NCBI GenBank assembly: GCA_016932385.1
Contig: JAFGCY010000085.1
Location: 1-52,113, forward strand
Direction: 5' to 3'
Source of the DNA: a bacterium
Lineage (GTDB): Bacteria; 4484-113; JAFGCY01
DNA length: 52,113 nucleotides
The notes beneath the pieces were generated by a model. It was not told the DNA's origin. It did no database searches and saw nothing but the letters and a program-made list of their open reading frames with translations. Below are positions 1-7,942 of the stretch, piece by piece; position 1 is the stretch's first letter, and the number at the start of each line of letters is the position of its first letter. The position numbers and the translations under genes are program-made.

Positions 1-66
1 GGGAGCCATCAATGGTTGGGAGCCATGAATGGTTGGGAGCCATGAATGGTTGGGAGCCATGAATGG
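1..66. repeat. 17-nt tandem repeat, four copies
   Basis: Four head-to-tail copies of a unit of the form GGGAGCCATGAATGGTT (first copy has C for G at position 10, last copy runs into GGCTCCCC). GGGAGCCAT at the start and GGCTCCCC at the end are complementary, so the array can also fold. The same GGGAGCCAT...CTCCCCTAC ends bracket a palindrome inside nuoC (30775-30803), which suggests one mobile repeat family. The array may extend beyond the left window edge. Confidence 0.85.
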
Positions 67-68
67 CT

Positions 69-105
69 CCCCTACTAGTCCCTAGTCCCTGGTCCCTGGT
101 CCCTA
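69..105. repeat. C-tract repeat (TAGTCCC/TGGTCCC) overlapping a stop codon
   Basis: Runs of CCC at 80-82, 87-89, 94-96 and 101-103 are separated by four-base loops (TAGT, TGGT, TGGT), with another C tract at 69-72. The minus strand therefore carries a textbook G-quadruplex pattern (G3-N4-G3-N4-G3-N4-G3). The repeat runs into the TAG stop of the minus-strand gene that ends at 103. A close relative lies 5 nt past the stop of sucD (10174-10200). Confidence 0.8.
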
Positions 106-1689
106 CTCAGCCAGCGCTCGCTCCACCCAGTCGGCGATGCTCAGCTCGAAGCCGCGATGGTAGATCGCCGTCGCGCCGTCGATCACCAGGATCACCACGG
201 GCAGCTCGTCCTCGGGCTTGACCTTGAGCGCTTCACCGATCCAGTTGATCAGGTCCTCGCTGTCCGGCTGGCGGCCGTAGCATTCGTAGGACAGCCGCGG
301 ATCGTCCTGGTATTTATCCAACAGCTCCAGGGCGCGCACGGAGGGCTCGGCATCGTCGTAGATCACGATCAGGTACGTGCCCGGCGCGGATGGCCCATCC
401 GCGCCCCAGTTCCAGTCGACCTGGCGCTCGACAAGCGCCGCCGCCGGCAACTCCGCCGGCGCATCGAGGTTGACCGCCAGCTCGATCCGCCCGTCCGGCT
501 CCGCGGCGAAGTCGACCGTCTGCACGTGGATCACCGCGCCGGGATAGCGCACGCCGCACTCCAGGCGGTACTCGCCCGGCGCACCGACGTAGTACACATC
601 GGCCTCGCCGTCCACGGCATCGGCGGGATAGTCCAGCTCGCCCAGCGGGTAGCCCAGATCGTCGAGCGGCTTGTAATAACCGTCGGCCCAGGCGCAGATG
701 CTCCAGTGCTCGAACTCCGGCTGAGCCTCGCCCGCTGCCGCGAACGTCGGCACCACGGCGCAAGTGGCGCCGTAACGCGGCGTGACCTGCTCGCGGCCAA
801 AGGCATCGCCGGCGGTCACGACCGTCAGGCGCCCGCCGCATAACTCCAACGCATAATCAACGTCACCGGTCATCGCGGGTGCCTGCGGATAAACCGGCAG
901 CCAGGCCGTATCCGGCTCCAGCACCTGCGGGTCATGCACCTCGACCCAGCTCTCGCCGCTGCGGTCCTCGCGGACGAAGCGCGTGGCGTAGCCCTGGCTG
1001 CGCAGGGCGGCGGCGGTGAGAAGCGCCAGCTCGCGCCCGGACCCCGCCCGGGCGGTATCGATGCTCAGGGGATCGGCCAGGTTGCCGTAATAGCCGCGCT
1101 CATGCAGGGTGAAGCCCTCCGCGGCCTGGGCGACCACCTCGGCCACCGTAGCCCGGCGGTACAGCCCGGTCTCCGTATCGAGCCGCTGATAGCGCTCTTT
1201 TAATTCCACGCGCCAGCGCGTCACCGGCTCGTCATCCAGCCGGTAGTTGAGCACGTAGCGCCGGAAGAAATCGCTGTCGCGCCGGTAGCCGAACTCCGCC
1301 GCCGCGCGATCGGCCTGGAACATGCTTTCCAGCAATACCAACGCGGTCAGTTCCAGCCGGTCGAGGTGGCTGGCCGCCGTGACCAGCCAGACCAGGTTGT
1401 TGTAGTCCGCCACCAGGCCCGCGTCGTCCTCCGCGTCCAGCGGCACCCGCCGCACCGTGCGGTAGGCGTCCAGCGCCAGCGCCAGCTCGCGCCAGTTGTC
1501 GCCGGCGTCGACGAGCGCCTCCGCGATCGCCGCGCGGTCGGCCCAGGCCGGCGTCTCGCTGTCCACATAGGCGGCGATCTCCGCCGGAATCTCCGCCGCC
1601 GCTTCCGCGTCCGCCAGCGCGGCCCGGCTGCCGGCCAGCAGCACCAGACAGCCGAGGAAAACCAGCGCGTATCCGAGTTTGTTTTGCAT
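103..1689 (-). CDS. Exported protein with degenerate transglutaminase-like domain and thioredoxin-like C terminus
   Basis: Start chosen at ATG 1689 because AGGAG lies 7 nt upstream (1697-1701) and a TACTAT -10-like box sits at 1712-1717; an in-frame TTG at 1695 is less likely. The product is about 528 aa. Residues 1-28 look like a signal peptide ending near AALADA. Around residues 210-265 the pattern GSGRELA...LRSQGYATRFVRE...SWVEVHDP follows the transglutaminase-like fold (usual form GxCRxxA...LRxxGIPAR...HxWVEV). The catalytic Cys position is Gly and the His position is Ser, so it should be a pseudoenzyme. The last 110 residues (TYLIVIYDDAEP... to DELPVVILVIDG) resemble a thioredoxin fold with a cis-Pro but no CxxC. 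Function is unknown; a carbohydrate-binding or structural role outside the cytoplasm is possible. Confidence 0.7.
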   Translation of the reverse strand: MQNKLGYALVFLGCLVLLAGSRAALADAEAAAEIPAEIAAYVDSETPAWADRAAIAEALVDAGDNWRELALALDAYRTVRRVPLDAEDDAGLVADYNNLVWLVTAASHLDRLELTALVLLESMFQADRAAAEFGYRRDSDFFRRYVLNYRLDDEPVTRWRVELKERYQRLDTETGLYRRATVAEVVAQAAEGFTLHERGYYGNLADPLSIDTARAGSGRELALLTAAALRSQGYATRFVREDRSGESWVEVHDPQVLEPDTAWLPVYPQAPAMTGDVDYALELCGGRLTVVTAGDAFGREQVTPRYGATCAVVPTFAAAGEAQPEFEHWSICAWADGYYKPLDDLGYPLGELDYPADAVDGEADVYYVGAPGEYRLECGVRYPGAVIHVQTVDFAAEPDGRIELAVNLDAPAELPAAALVERQVDWNWGADGPSAPGTYLIVIYDDAEPSVRALELLDKYQDDPRLSYECYGRQPDSEDLINWIGEALKVKPEDELPVVILVIDGATAIYHRGFELSIADWVERALAE

Positions 1690-1695
1690 GACCAA

Positions 1696-2147
1696 CTCCT
1701 GCCGCGGGTCAATAGTAGCAGACCTGACTGCCGGTAATTGCGTAGACGGGGAATCAGACAGAAGCCGTGGGCTCCTTCACGGCGACATTTTGGGCCGGCC
1801 TGGTCCTCGCCGGTTGTTAAGCTCGGCGGGAGCTACCGGCGTGCAGGTTGAGGTCGCACAAGGCCCCACGGCCGGATAGTAACAGTTTACCAGGCACAAA
1901 GTGTGCACCTCAGATTGCTGGCAAACTGATCACTGTGCACCTTGTGTTTCTGGGGTAGGATATGAGTGCCTACCGGCGTTTACAGACTACGAACGGGGGA
2001 TAGCCTGACGTAAGCACGGCGCTGGTATACAATCATTCGGGAGCTAGTGGCCTGGTTCCTGGGCCGCCTTGGTAGAGTATATTTCAGCCTCATACCCTAC
2101 TACGGCGGCCCCATTGTTTTTCAACTGAAACCACGCGATCAAGTGTG
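1696..2147. other. Intergenic gap with one imperfect inverted repeat
   Basis: I see no convincing gene here. The clearest structure is an imperfect inverted repeat, left arm 1890-1908 and right arm 1935-1953, with a perfect GTGCAC/GTGCAC core, CACAAAG facing CTTGTG, and CCAG facing CTGG. A TATACAAT box at 2026-2033 could be a promoter for a longer pdxT transcript. Everything else in the gap is featureless to me. Confidence 0.4.
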
Positions 2148-2153
2148 TACAAT
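2148..2153 (+). promoter_or_regulatory. -10-like TACAAT directly before pdxT (leaderless arrangement)
   Basis: TACAAT is followed by 7 nt and then ATG at 2161. No Shine-Dalgarno sequence is present. A -10 box placed here would start transcription at or next to the start codon. This is one of at least eight such cases in the window. Confidence 0.55.
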
Positions 2154-2160
2154 GCAAGCG

Positions 2161-2763
2161 ATGACGAAACGTGCGGGAGTACTGGCGCTGCAGGGCGACT
2201 TCGCGGCCCATGCCAAGTTGCTGGCCCGGCTGGATGTCGAGGCCGTCGAGGTCCGGCGCCCCGACCAGCTAACCGGCCTGTCCGCGCTGATGCTGCCCGG
2301 TGGTGAGTCGACCACCATGTCGCTGTTGCTCGACAGCAGCGGGCTGCGCGAACCGCTCCGCGCGTTGATCGCCGGTGGCCTGCCGGTGTTGGCCACCTGC
2401 GCGGGGGTGATCCTGCTGGCCGATACGCTGGAGGGCGATCACGGCAGCCTGCCGGTCACGCCCCTCGGCCTGCTCCACGCCACCGTCAACCGCAACGCCT
2501 ACGGCCGGCAGGTGAACAGCTTCGAGGCCCGGCTGCGCGTGGACTGGCCCGCCCTGGGCGCCGCCGAATCCGCCGCGGACTTTCACGGTGTGTTCATTCG
2601 CGCGCCGCAGATCGCGAAGTGGCGCGCCGACGTGGTCCCCGTGGCCTGGGAAGGCCCGGATGTTGTCGCGGTGCGCCAGGACAATATCGTGGCGGCGTCG
2701 TTCCATCCGGAGCTGACCGCCGATCCGCGCTTTCACGCCGCGGTGTTGAACCTGGCAAATTAA
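2161..2763 (+). CDS. pdxT: Pyridoxal 5'-phosphate synthase glutaminase subunit PdxT
   Basis: PdxT hydrolyses glutamine and channels ammonia to PdxS, which builds pyridoxal phosphate from ribose 5-phosphate and glyceraldehyde 3-phosphate. The 200-aa product has the usual family length when started at ATG 2161 (MTKRAGVLALQGDF). Visible landmarks are the N-terminal VLALQGDF strand, LPGGEST, the nucleophile Cys80 in LATCAG, and the His182/Glu184 pair in FHPEL, so the whole triad is present. Reading frame is open back to 2047 and an ATG at 2152 is in frame, but those additions do not match the family. pdxS is not next to it in this window, which is unusual because the two genes are often paired; it must lie elsewhere if the pathway works. 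Confidence 0.95.
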   Translation: MTKRAGVLALQGDFAAHAKLLARLDVEAVEVRRPDQLTGLSALMLPGGESTTMSLLLDSSGLREPLRALIAGGLPVLATCAGVILLADTLEGDHGSLPVTPLGLLHATVNRNAYGRQVNSFEARLRVDWPALGAAESAADFHGVFIRAPQIAKWRADVVPVAWEGPDVVAVRQDNIVAASFHPELTADPRFHAAVLNLAN

Positions 2764-2918
2764 GTTGGGCCCAAACGGCGCCAGGCGCAGGCTTACGGTG
2801 GTAAAATCAGTAAACTTTCATCTATCCGGATATAAGAATATTCCTGTACGTAGCAGGCAGGTTTATTCACGGACAGATGTAACGGGTAGGTATATCCCTG
2901 TAGATTAAGGATGATGTA

Positions 2919-4820
2919 ATGCATACAGACCTGGCGATTGGCATAGCGGGATCGGGTGGTGACGGTGTGATCCTGCTAGGCGAACTGCTCAGTAAAGCAG
3001 TCTCGAAGGCAGGGCTGAACGTGGTCCTGACCAAGAGCTTCGGCCCGCAGATCCGTGGTGGTGAGAGTTCGAGCAAGATCCGTGTTTCCGACAAGCCGCT
3101 GAGTTACGCCGGTGACAAGATCGACGCCCTGCTCGTCTTCCACTGGGCCGACCTGATGCGCTTCAAAAGCGAGCTGGTGCTCAAGCGCGACGCCGTGATC
3201 GTGGTCGACGAGATCGATACCACGCCCGAGGACCAGATCCCGCTGCCCGAGCACTACAAGGGCCGGATCCGGCGCGTGCCGTTCGAGCAGATCGCCTTGG
3301 ACACGGTCAACACCAAACAGGCCAAGAACATGGTGATGGCCGGCGTGGTCAACGAGCTGTTCAACTGGCCCGACGACGGCATCGTCGACTACATCCAGAC
3401 GCGCTTCGCCAAGAAAGGCCAGGAACTGGTCGACCAGAACATCAAGGCCGTCCAGGCGGGCCGCGACTATGTCAAGAACAACCTGCACGACGTCACGACG
3501 ATGAAGCTGGAGTACGATCGGCGCGAATCGCAGATTTTCATCAGCGGCAACGACGCCTTCGCCTTCGGCTGCCTGTGCGCGGGCTGCCGGTTCATGGCGG
3601 GCTATCCGATTACGCCGGCCAGCGAGGTGCTGGAGTTCATGGCCCGCGAGCTGCCGCGCTTCGACGGCATCTGCGTCCAGGCCGAGGACGAGATCAGCGC
3701 GATGTGCATGACGGTCGGTGCGTCCTTCGGCGGCATCAAGGCGATGACCACCACCAGCGGTCCCGGCCTGGCGCTGAAACAGGAAGCGATCGGCCTCGCC
3801 GTGATCGCCGAACTGCCGGTCGTCATCGGCGACACGCAGCGCGGCGGCCCGTCGACGGGCCTGCCGACGCGCACCGAGCAGAGCGACCTGAACATCGCGA
3901 TCTACGGCGGCCACGGCGACTGCCCGCGCGTGGTCCTGGCGGCGACGGACGTGCGCGAATGCTACGAGCTGGCGCACACGGCGTTCGAGATCGCCGGCGC
4001 GTACCAGACGCCGGTGATCGTGCTGCTCGACCAGTACCTGGGCCACTCGTTGATGACGGTGGAAGGCATTAACCTGCGCCATAAGGACCCCAAGGAAGAC
4101 CGCAAGTGGTTCGTCGCCAATTACCGCCCTGAGAACTGGAACGAGAAGCACGGCAACATCAAAGACTACGAAGGCATGGACAAGGCCCCCCACTGGCGGC
4201 TCTGCCCCACGCCACAGGAATTGAAAGAAGAAATCTACAAGCGCTACACCTTGACCGACAACGGCGTATCGCCGATGTCGATCCCCGGCATGCCGGGCGG
4301 CGAGTACACCGCTGTCGGCATCGAGCATAACGAGCACGGCGGCCCGAGCAGCAGCCACGTCGATCACCAGGCCCAGAGCGAGAAGCGCTTCCGCAAGTTC
4401 GAGGACATCGCGCAGAAATACGTGCTGTTCGACAAGAGCTGCGACATCGACCAGCCCAAGCTCGGCATCCTGACCTGGGGCAGCACCTTCGGCGTCTGCG
4501 CCGAGATCTGCGACTTGCTCAACCAGGCCGGCCTGCCCACCCAGGTCATCGCGCCGACAATCATGTACCCGTTGCCGTATAAGCAGATCCAGGACTGGAT
4601 GAACGGCCTGGAGCAGTTGATCACCGTGGAAACCAACTTCGGCGACCAGTTCTACCACTACATCAAGGCTTTCCTGGAGATGCCCGAGAAGTCCTATCAC
4701 TACAGCCGGGCGGGCGGCATCCCGATGCGCCTGTCCGAGGTGCTGAACTTCATCTTGTACAACATCGAGTTGCCGGACAACTTCGATATCGAATTTGCGC
4801 AGGAACGCCTTAACTGGTAG
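2919..4820 (+). CDS. korA: 2-oxoacid:ferredoxin oxidoreductase, fused gamma-alpha subunit
   Basis: This 633-aa subunit pairs with the next gene to oxidise a 2-oxoacid to its acyl-CoA and reduce ferredoxin. Residues 1-190 are the gamma (CoA-handling) domain, with GIAGSGGDGVILLGELL and SFGPQIRGGES. Residues 200-420 are the alpha pyrimidine-binding part, with GYPITPASEVLEFM, QAEDEISA and TTTSGPGLALKQEAIGLA. The remainder is the transketolase C-terminal-like domain II (LGILTWGSTFGVCAEI). The gamma-alpha fusion is the usual form of 2-oxoglutarate-type enzymes, and sucD about 6 kb away fits a succinyl-CoA product, though the substrate cannot be fixed from sequence. Start at ATG 2919 has AAGGATGA upstream. 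It is in an operon with korB (14-nt gap). Confidence 0.93.
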   Translation: MHTDLAIGIAGSGGDGVILLGELLSKAVSKAGLNVVLTKSFGPQIRGGESSSKIRVSDKPLSYAGDKIDALLVFHWADLMRFKSELVLKRDAVIVVDEIDTTPEDQIPLPEHYKGRIRRVPFEQIALDTVNTKQAKNMVMAGVVNELFNWPDDGIVDYIQTRFAKKGQELVDQNIKAVQAGRDYVKNNLHDVTTMKLEYDRRESQIFISGNDAFAFGCLCAGCRFMAGYPITPASEVLEFMARELPRFDGICVQAEDEISAMCMTVGASFGGIKAMTTTSGPGLALKQEAIGLAVIAELPVVIGDTQRGGPSTGLPTRTEQSDLNIAIYGGHGDCPRVVLAATDVRECYELAHTAFEIAGAYQTPVIVLLDQYLGHSLMTVEGINLRHKDPKEDRKWFVANYRPENWNEKHGNIKDYEGMDKAPHWRLCPTPQELKEEIYKRYTLTDNGVSPMSIPGMPGGEYTAVGIEHNEHGGPSSSHVDHQAQSEKRFRKFEDIAQKYVLFDKSCDIDQPKLGILTWGSTFGVCAEICDLLNQAGLPTQVIAPTIMYPLPYKQIQDWMNGLEQLITVETNFGDQFYHYIKAFLEMPEKSYHYSRAGGIPMRLSEVLNFILYNIELPDNFDIEFAQERLNW

Positions 4821-4834
4821 GCGGGGAGATAACC

Positions 4835-5698
4835 ATGACCGACGTCACAACACAGGTTGAGAAAAAAACATTCCGCAACCACGTCAAGCCGATCTGGTGC
4901 CCGGGTTGCGGCGACCACTCCGTGCTGGCCTGCCTGGTCAAGGCCCTCGACAGCCTGGAGCTGAATATCACCGACACCGCCGTGATCAGCGGCATCGGCT
5001 GCAGCTCCCGCCTGCCGGGCTATATGTCCTGCTATGGCATGAACAGCATTCACGGCCGGGCGATCCCGATTGCGACGGGACTGAAGATGGGCCGGCCGGA
5101 AATGACCGTGGTGATTACCGGCGGCGACGGCGACGGCTTCGCCATCGGCGGCAACCACGTGATGCACGCGGTGCGGCGCAACATCGACCTCACCTACATC
5201 ATGATGGACAACGGCATTTACGGCCTGACCAAGGGCCAGGTCTCGCCGACCACCCCGATCGGCTACAAGACCAAGACCACCGCCTACGGCGCCTACGAAA
5301 AACCGATCGCGCCGCTGGAAGTGATGCTGGCCTACGGCTGCACCTACGTGGCCCAGGCGTTCAGCGCGGATATGCCGCGCCTGCAGGAGCTGATCGTCGA
5401 GGCGATCAAGTACCCGGGCTTCAGCTTCATCAACGTGATCAGCCCGTGTGTCACCTATCGCGGCGGCAGCCAGATCTACAAGGACCTCAAGCCGCTGTTG
5501 AAGCCGATCGGCGCGGAGCACGACATCCATGACTGGGACGCGGCCCACAAGATCGCGCGGGACAAGACGCGCCTGCACGTCGGCGTGCTCTACCAGGAAC
5601 GGCGCGAGACCTACCAGGAAACGCAGGACGACCTGAAGCAGCGCGCGCCGCATGCCGAGGCGCCGAGCGTCGTGGACATCGCGAAGAAGTACCGCTAA
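4835..5698 (+). CDS. korB: 2-oxoacid:ferredoxin oxidoreductase, beta (thiamine diphosphate) subunit
   Basis: The beta subunit (287 aa) binds thiamine diphosphate and one [4Fe-4S] cluster. Cluster ligands are visible as Cys22 and Cys25 in WCPGCG, Cys56 in GIGCSSR and Cys205 in ISPCVTY. The cofactor motif GGDGDGFAIGGNH lies near residues 95-107, followed by MDNGIYGLTKGQ. The pattern HGRAIPIATGLKM is also typical. GGGGAG before ATG 4835 serves as the ribosome-binding site. No separate ferredoxin-like delta subunit follows, consistent with the two-subunit Kor type. A strong hairpin terminator ends the operon at about 5728. Confidence 0.94.
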   Translation: MTDVTTQVEKKTFRNHVKPIWCPGCGDHSVLACLVKALDSLELNITDTAVISGIGCSSRLPGYMSCYGMNSIHGRAIPIATGLKMGRPEMTVVITGGDGDGFAIGGNHVMHAVRRNIDLTYIMMDNGIYGLTKGQVSPTTPIGYKTKTTAYGAYEKPIAPLEVMLAYGCTYVAQAFSADMPRLQELIVEAIKYPGFSFINVISPCVTYRGGSQIYKDLKPLLKPIGAEHDIHDWDAAHKIARDKTRLHVGVLYQERRETYQETQDDLKQRAPHAEAPSVVDIAKKYR

Positions 5699-5727
5699 CC
5701 CGCGGCGTCAATCAACCGCTAAGCAAA

Positions 5728-5753
5728 AGGCCCCGCAACCGCGGGGCCTCTTT
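5728..5753. terminator. Intrinsic terminator between convergent korB and hup
   Basis: AGGCCCCGC (5728-5736), loop AACC, GCGGGGCCT (5741-5749), then CTTTGT. On the minus strand the A-rich left flank GCAAAA gives a T tract, so the hairpin can end both the korAB and hup transcripts. Confidence 0.85.
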
Positions 5754-5773
5754 GTATCCAAAACTAGCTGGAA

Positions 5774-6067
5774 CTAGGTGATCGAATCCTTCAGGGCCTT
5801 GCCAGCCGTGAACTTGGGAACCTTGCGGGCCGGGATGGTGATCTTGGCGCCGGTCTTGGGGTTCACGCCCATGCGCTTCTTGCGCTTGGTGGTGGAGAAG
5901 GTGCCGAAGCCCGTCAACTGGACGCGGCCGCCCTTCTTCAGTTCCTTGGTCACGATGTCGATCGTGGTCTCGATCGCCAGCTTGGCCTTGGTCTTCTCGA
6001 TCTTGGCAGCCTTCGCCACCGCCTCGATCAGATCAGTCTTGCCCATCGGCTTCTTCACTGCTGTCAT
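5774..6067 (-). CDS. hup: HU family DNA-binding protein
   Basis: A 97-aa HU protein that bends and compacts DNA as a dimer. It shows the full signature: MTAVKKPMGKTDLIEAVA, then GGRVQLTGFGTFSTTKR, the arm region KKRMGVNPKTGAKITIPA, and RKVPKFTAGKALKDS at the C terminus. Start at ATG 6067 is set by GGAGG 7 nt upstream; a longer open frame to 6220 runs through the promoter and is not coding. A near-consensus sigma70 promoter (TTGACA, 17-nt spacer, TATATC) precedes it, so it is transcribed on its own and strongly. Two perfect DnaA boxes lie about 140-170 bp upstream of the start. Confidence 0.97.
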   Translation of the reverse strand: MTAVKKPMGKTDLIEAVAKAAKIEKTKAKLAIETTIDIVTKELKKGGRVQLTGFGTFSTTKRKKRMGVNPKTGAKITIPARKVPKFTAGKALKDSIT

Positions 6068-6101
6068 GTCTATCCTCCAAAGTGGTATTTGGTTAGTGCT
6101 A

Positions 6102-6130
6102 GATATATCGCTAAATATCGGCAATGTCAA
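6102..6130 (-). promoter_or_regulatory. Sigma70-type promoter of hup
   Basis: On the minus strand, TTGACA (6125-6130), an exact 17-nt spacer, and TATATC (6102-6107). The A+T-rich spacer contains the nearly self-complementary GATATTTAGCGATATATC, which could bind an autoregulator. It is the best promoter match in the window. Confidence 0.85.
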
Positions 6131-6206
6131 CCCAGTGAGCCAGAATTCATCGAGAATACGCAAGAATCGCGTCTCTGAGCCCGCTTTTGGTGCCTTCTCC
6201 GAGCGT

Positions 6207-6235
6207 TGTGGATAACCCATTTTCGTTGTGGATAA
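6207..6235. promoter_or_regulatory. Two perfect DnaA boxes in direct repeat
   Basis: TGTGGATAA (reverse complement of the consensus TTATCCACA) occurs at 6207-6215 and 6227-6235, each inside a shared CGTTGTGGATAAC unit. The spacing of 20 bp puts them on the same helix face. They lie between the methyltransferase gene and the hup promoter. Confidence 0.7.
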
Positions 6236-6297
6236 CTGCTATGCACACAGCAGCATGCATGGCAGCGCCGATGATTGCAGGACGAAAACGGGCTGGA

Positions 6298-7305
6298 CTA
6301 CTTCACCGCAGTGATCATGGGGTCCGTCGGCAGCGGCGCGTCCAGCTCGATCACGACGGCCACCAGCGGCCTGAGCAACGCATCGACCGCGGCCAGGTCT
6401 CGCGGGCGCTCAACGGGTTCTAGCGTGTCGAACAGGCGCTGGGCGAAGCGCGCGCCGCTGTGCGTCGGCCGGGCCTGGCTGAAGCCGAGCTCCGCCAGCC
6501 ACCGGCACCAGGTGGCCCCGGCCGGGTGCCGCGTCGTGCAACGGACGGCCTGCGTCACCGCGGGGCTAAGCTCGTTCAGCAGCTGTTCGCTCAGTGCGGC
6601 GTACTCGACCTCGGCCCGCTGGCGGCTGAACAACGACTCGGCCTCGGCGGCGGTCAGCGCAAGCGTCAATCGGTACTGCCGGACCAGCTCTTCGTCGATC
6701 CGCCGGTCGTAGACGATCAGATTGGCCGGACCCGCCTGCCGGTGCAGCCACAGCCCGTGCTCCTCCGCGCCGCGGTAGCGCTCCAGCCCCTCGTAGTGCA
6801 GCCGCAAGCGCCCGCCCGGCCTGAGCACGCGGGCCAGCTCCGCCAAGGCGGCGCGCGGGTCCGGCGTCTGCTCGACCGAGGACGCCGCCGTGATGCCGTC
6901 GAACTCGGCGTCAGCGAACGGCAGCGGCTCGCCGGCGGGAACATGCACAAACCGCGCGTTGGCGATGCCCAGGCGCGCGGCATTCTCGCGGCAAATCTCG
7001 ACGCGCTTGGCCGAGGCGTCGACGCCGACCACCTCGTCCACGAACGGCGCGATGATCAGCGATGGCCAGCCGTCGCCGGGCCCGAAGTCGAGTACGCGCC
7101 CGCCGCCGGTCGCCTGCGAGAAATCGTGCACGTGGCCGCGATCGGCGAAGTGCAACGGGTCGGCCGCGTCGAACGGCTGGTAGATCACGGGCAGGCAGCG
7201 CCCCGATTGCGATTCCATCAGGTCGTAGATGAACGCCGTCGTATCCACATCGGCCAGGTCCAGGTGCTGCTCGAGCCAGTCAATCACGTTGAAACCGCTG
7301 TCCAT
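6298..7305 (-). CDS. Class I SAM-dependent methyltransferase
   Basis: A 335-aa protein whose N-terminal two thirds is a Rossmann-fold methyltransferase. Motif I is VLDFGPGDGWPSL, the acidic end of strand 2 is VVGVDAS, motif post-I/II is FDGITAASSVEQ, and motif III is LRPGGRLRLHYEGL. The substrate is not evident; the fold class includes small-molecule and ubiE-like enzymes. The last 130 residues (after the YDRRIDEELV stretch) look like an added helical domain. It begins 4 nt after the stop of the DUF6141-type gene, whose end supplies GGAG as ribosome-binding site, so the two form an operon. Confidence 0.85.
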   Translation of the reverse strand: MDSGFNVIDWLEQHLDLADVDTTAFIYDLMESQSGRCLPVIYQPFDAADPLHFADRGHVHDFSQATGGGRVLDFGPGDGWPSLIIAPFVDEVVGVDASAKRVEICRENAARLGIANARFVHVPAGEPLPFADAEFDGITAASSVEQTPDPRAALAELARVLRPGGRLRLHYEGLERYRGAEEHGLWLHRQAGPANLIVYDRRIDEELVRQYRLTLALTAAEAESLFSRQRAEVEYAALSEQLLNELSPAVTQAVRCTTRHPAGATWCRWLAELGFSQARPTHSGARFAQRLFDTLEPVERPRDLAAVDALLRPLVAVVIELDAPLPTDPMITAVK

Positions 7306-7309
7306 GCAA

Positions 7310-7834
7310 CTAACTCCGCTGTTCGCCGAGCAGCTGGTTGATGGCCGCGGCCAGTTCCGGGGCGTGCTGCGATCCGATCAGCAGATGCTTGCCCGAGGCC
7401 AGTTCCAGCCGCACGCCCATGTTGCCGCTCGTATTGTAGGCCTTGCCGCCGGCGCCGTAACGGATCCCCCAGCCACCATAATCGCCCAAGGGGTTGTATT
7501 GCCCGGCGCTGGCGCTGACGATCTCCGCCGGCCTGATCACCACGGGCCGCAGATGGAACGGGACAAACTGCACGCGGATGGCGTCCGTAGCCACCTCCGT
7601 CTTCAACCGCGCCGCGATAAACAAGAGCGGCAGGCCGATGCCGAAAGCGATCCAAAAGCCGATCAGCATGCTATCCGGCGCGGGATGATCGCCAAACGGC
7701 TCTCCGCGGAGAATCTGCTGGTAAAAGGCGTACCATTGCAGCGCGGCGATCCCCAGGACGATCAGCCAGATCCACCACTGGACGAACGCCTGTGATTCGG
7801 CAAACAGCAACCTGCTTTTCGGTTGTCCATCCAT
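7310..7834 (-). CDS. DUF6141-like membrane protein
   Basis: A 174-aa protein with two predicted membrane helices (about residues 20-40 and 62-78) followed by a soluble PH-like domain. The order FAESQAFVQWW, QQILRGEPFGDHP, then GGWGIRYGAGGKAYNTSG and LASGKHLLIGSQ is, from memory, that of DUF6141 proteins; the function of that family is unknown to me. A TAAAGT box 6 nt before ATG 7834 and the absence of a ribosome-binding site suggest a leaderless message. It is the first gene of a two-gene operon with the methyltransferase and diverges from the hydrolase fusion gene. Confidence 0.75.
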   Translation of the reverse strand: MDGQPKSRLLFAESQAFVQWWIWLIVLGIAALQWYAFYQQILRGEPFGDHPAPDSMLIGFWIAFGIGLPLLFIAARLKTEVATDAIRVQFVPFHLRPVVIRPAEIVSASAGQYNPLGDYGGWGIRYGAGGKAYNTSGNMGVRLELASGKHLLIGSQHAPELAAAINQLLGEQRS

Positions 7835-7840
7835 TTAAGC

Positions 7841-7846
7841 ACTTTA
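7841..7846 (-). promoter_or_regulatory. -10-like TAAAGT of the DUF6141-type gene (leaderless)
   Basis: On the minus strand TAAAGT is followed by GCTTAA and then ATG at 7834. No ribosome-binding site is possible in the 6-nt gap. Confidence 0.5.
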
Positions 7847-7942
7847 CCAGCAAACGGGACGGCTCTCAACCGGCGGGAACCCGCGGATGCGCTGCGGCGT
7901 CGGATAAAGTACTGGCATGCTGCCAGCAACCAGGTAGGTATC

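Noticed and set aside
1679..1879. Short plus-strand frame between the first gene and pdxT
   Set aside because: It overlaps the start of the minus-strand gene, has no ribosome-binding site and an unremarkable sequence.
2047..2160. Upstream extension of pdxT to GTG 2047
   Set aside because: The added residues have no family counterpart and the MTKRAGVLALQGDF start gives the normal length.
2976..4700. Very long minus-strand frame opposite korA
   Set aside because: It mirrors codon structure of the real gene (high G+C at third positions) and its translation is rich in Arg, Val, His and Asp with no motifs.
6068..6297. Replication origin
   Set aside because: Only two DnaA boxes and a short A+T-rich tract are present, and dnaA, dnaN or other origin neighbours are absent from the window.
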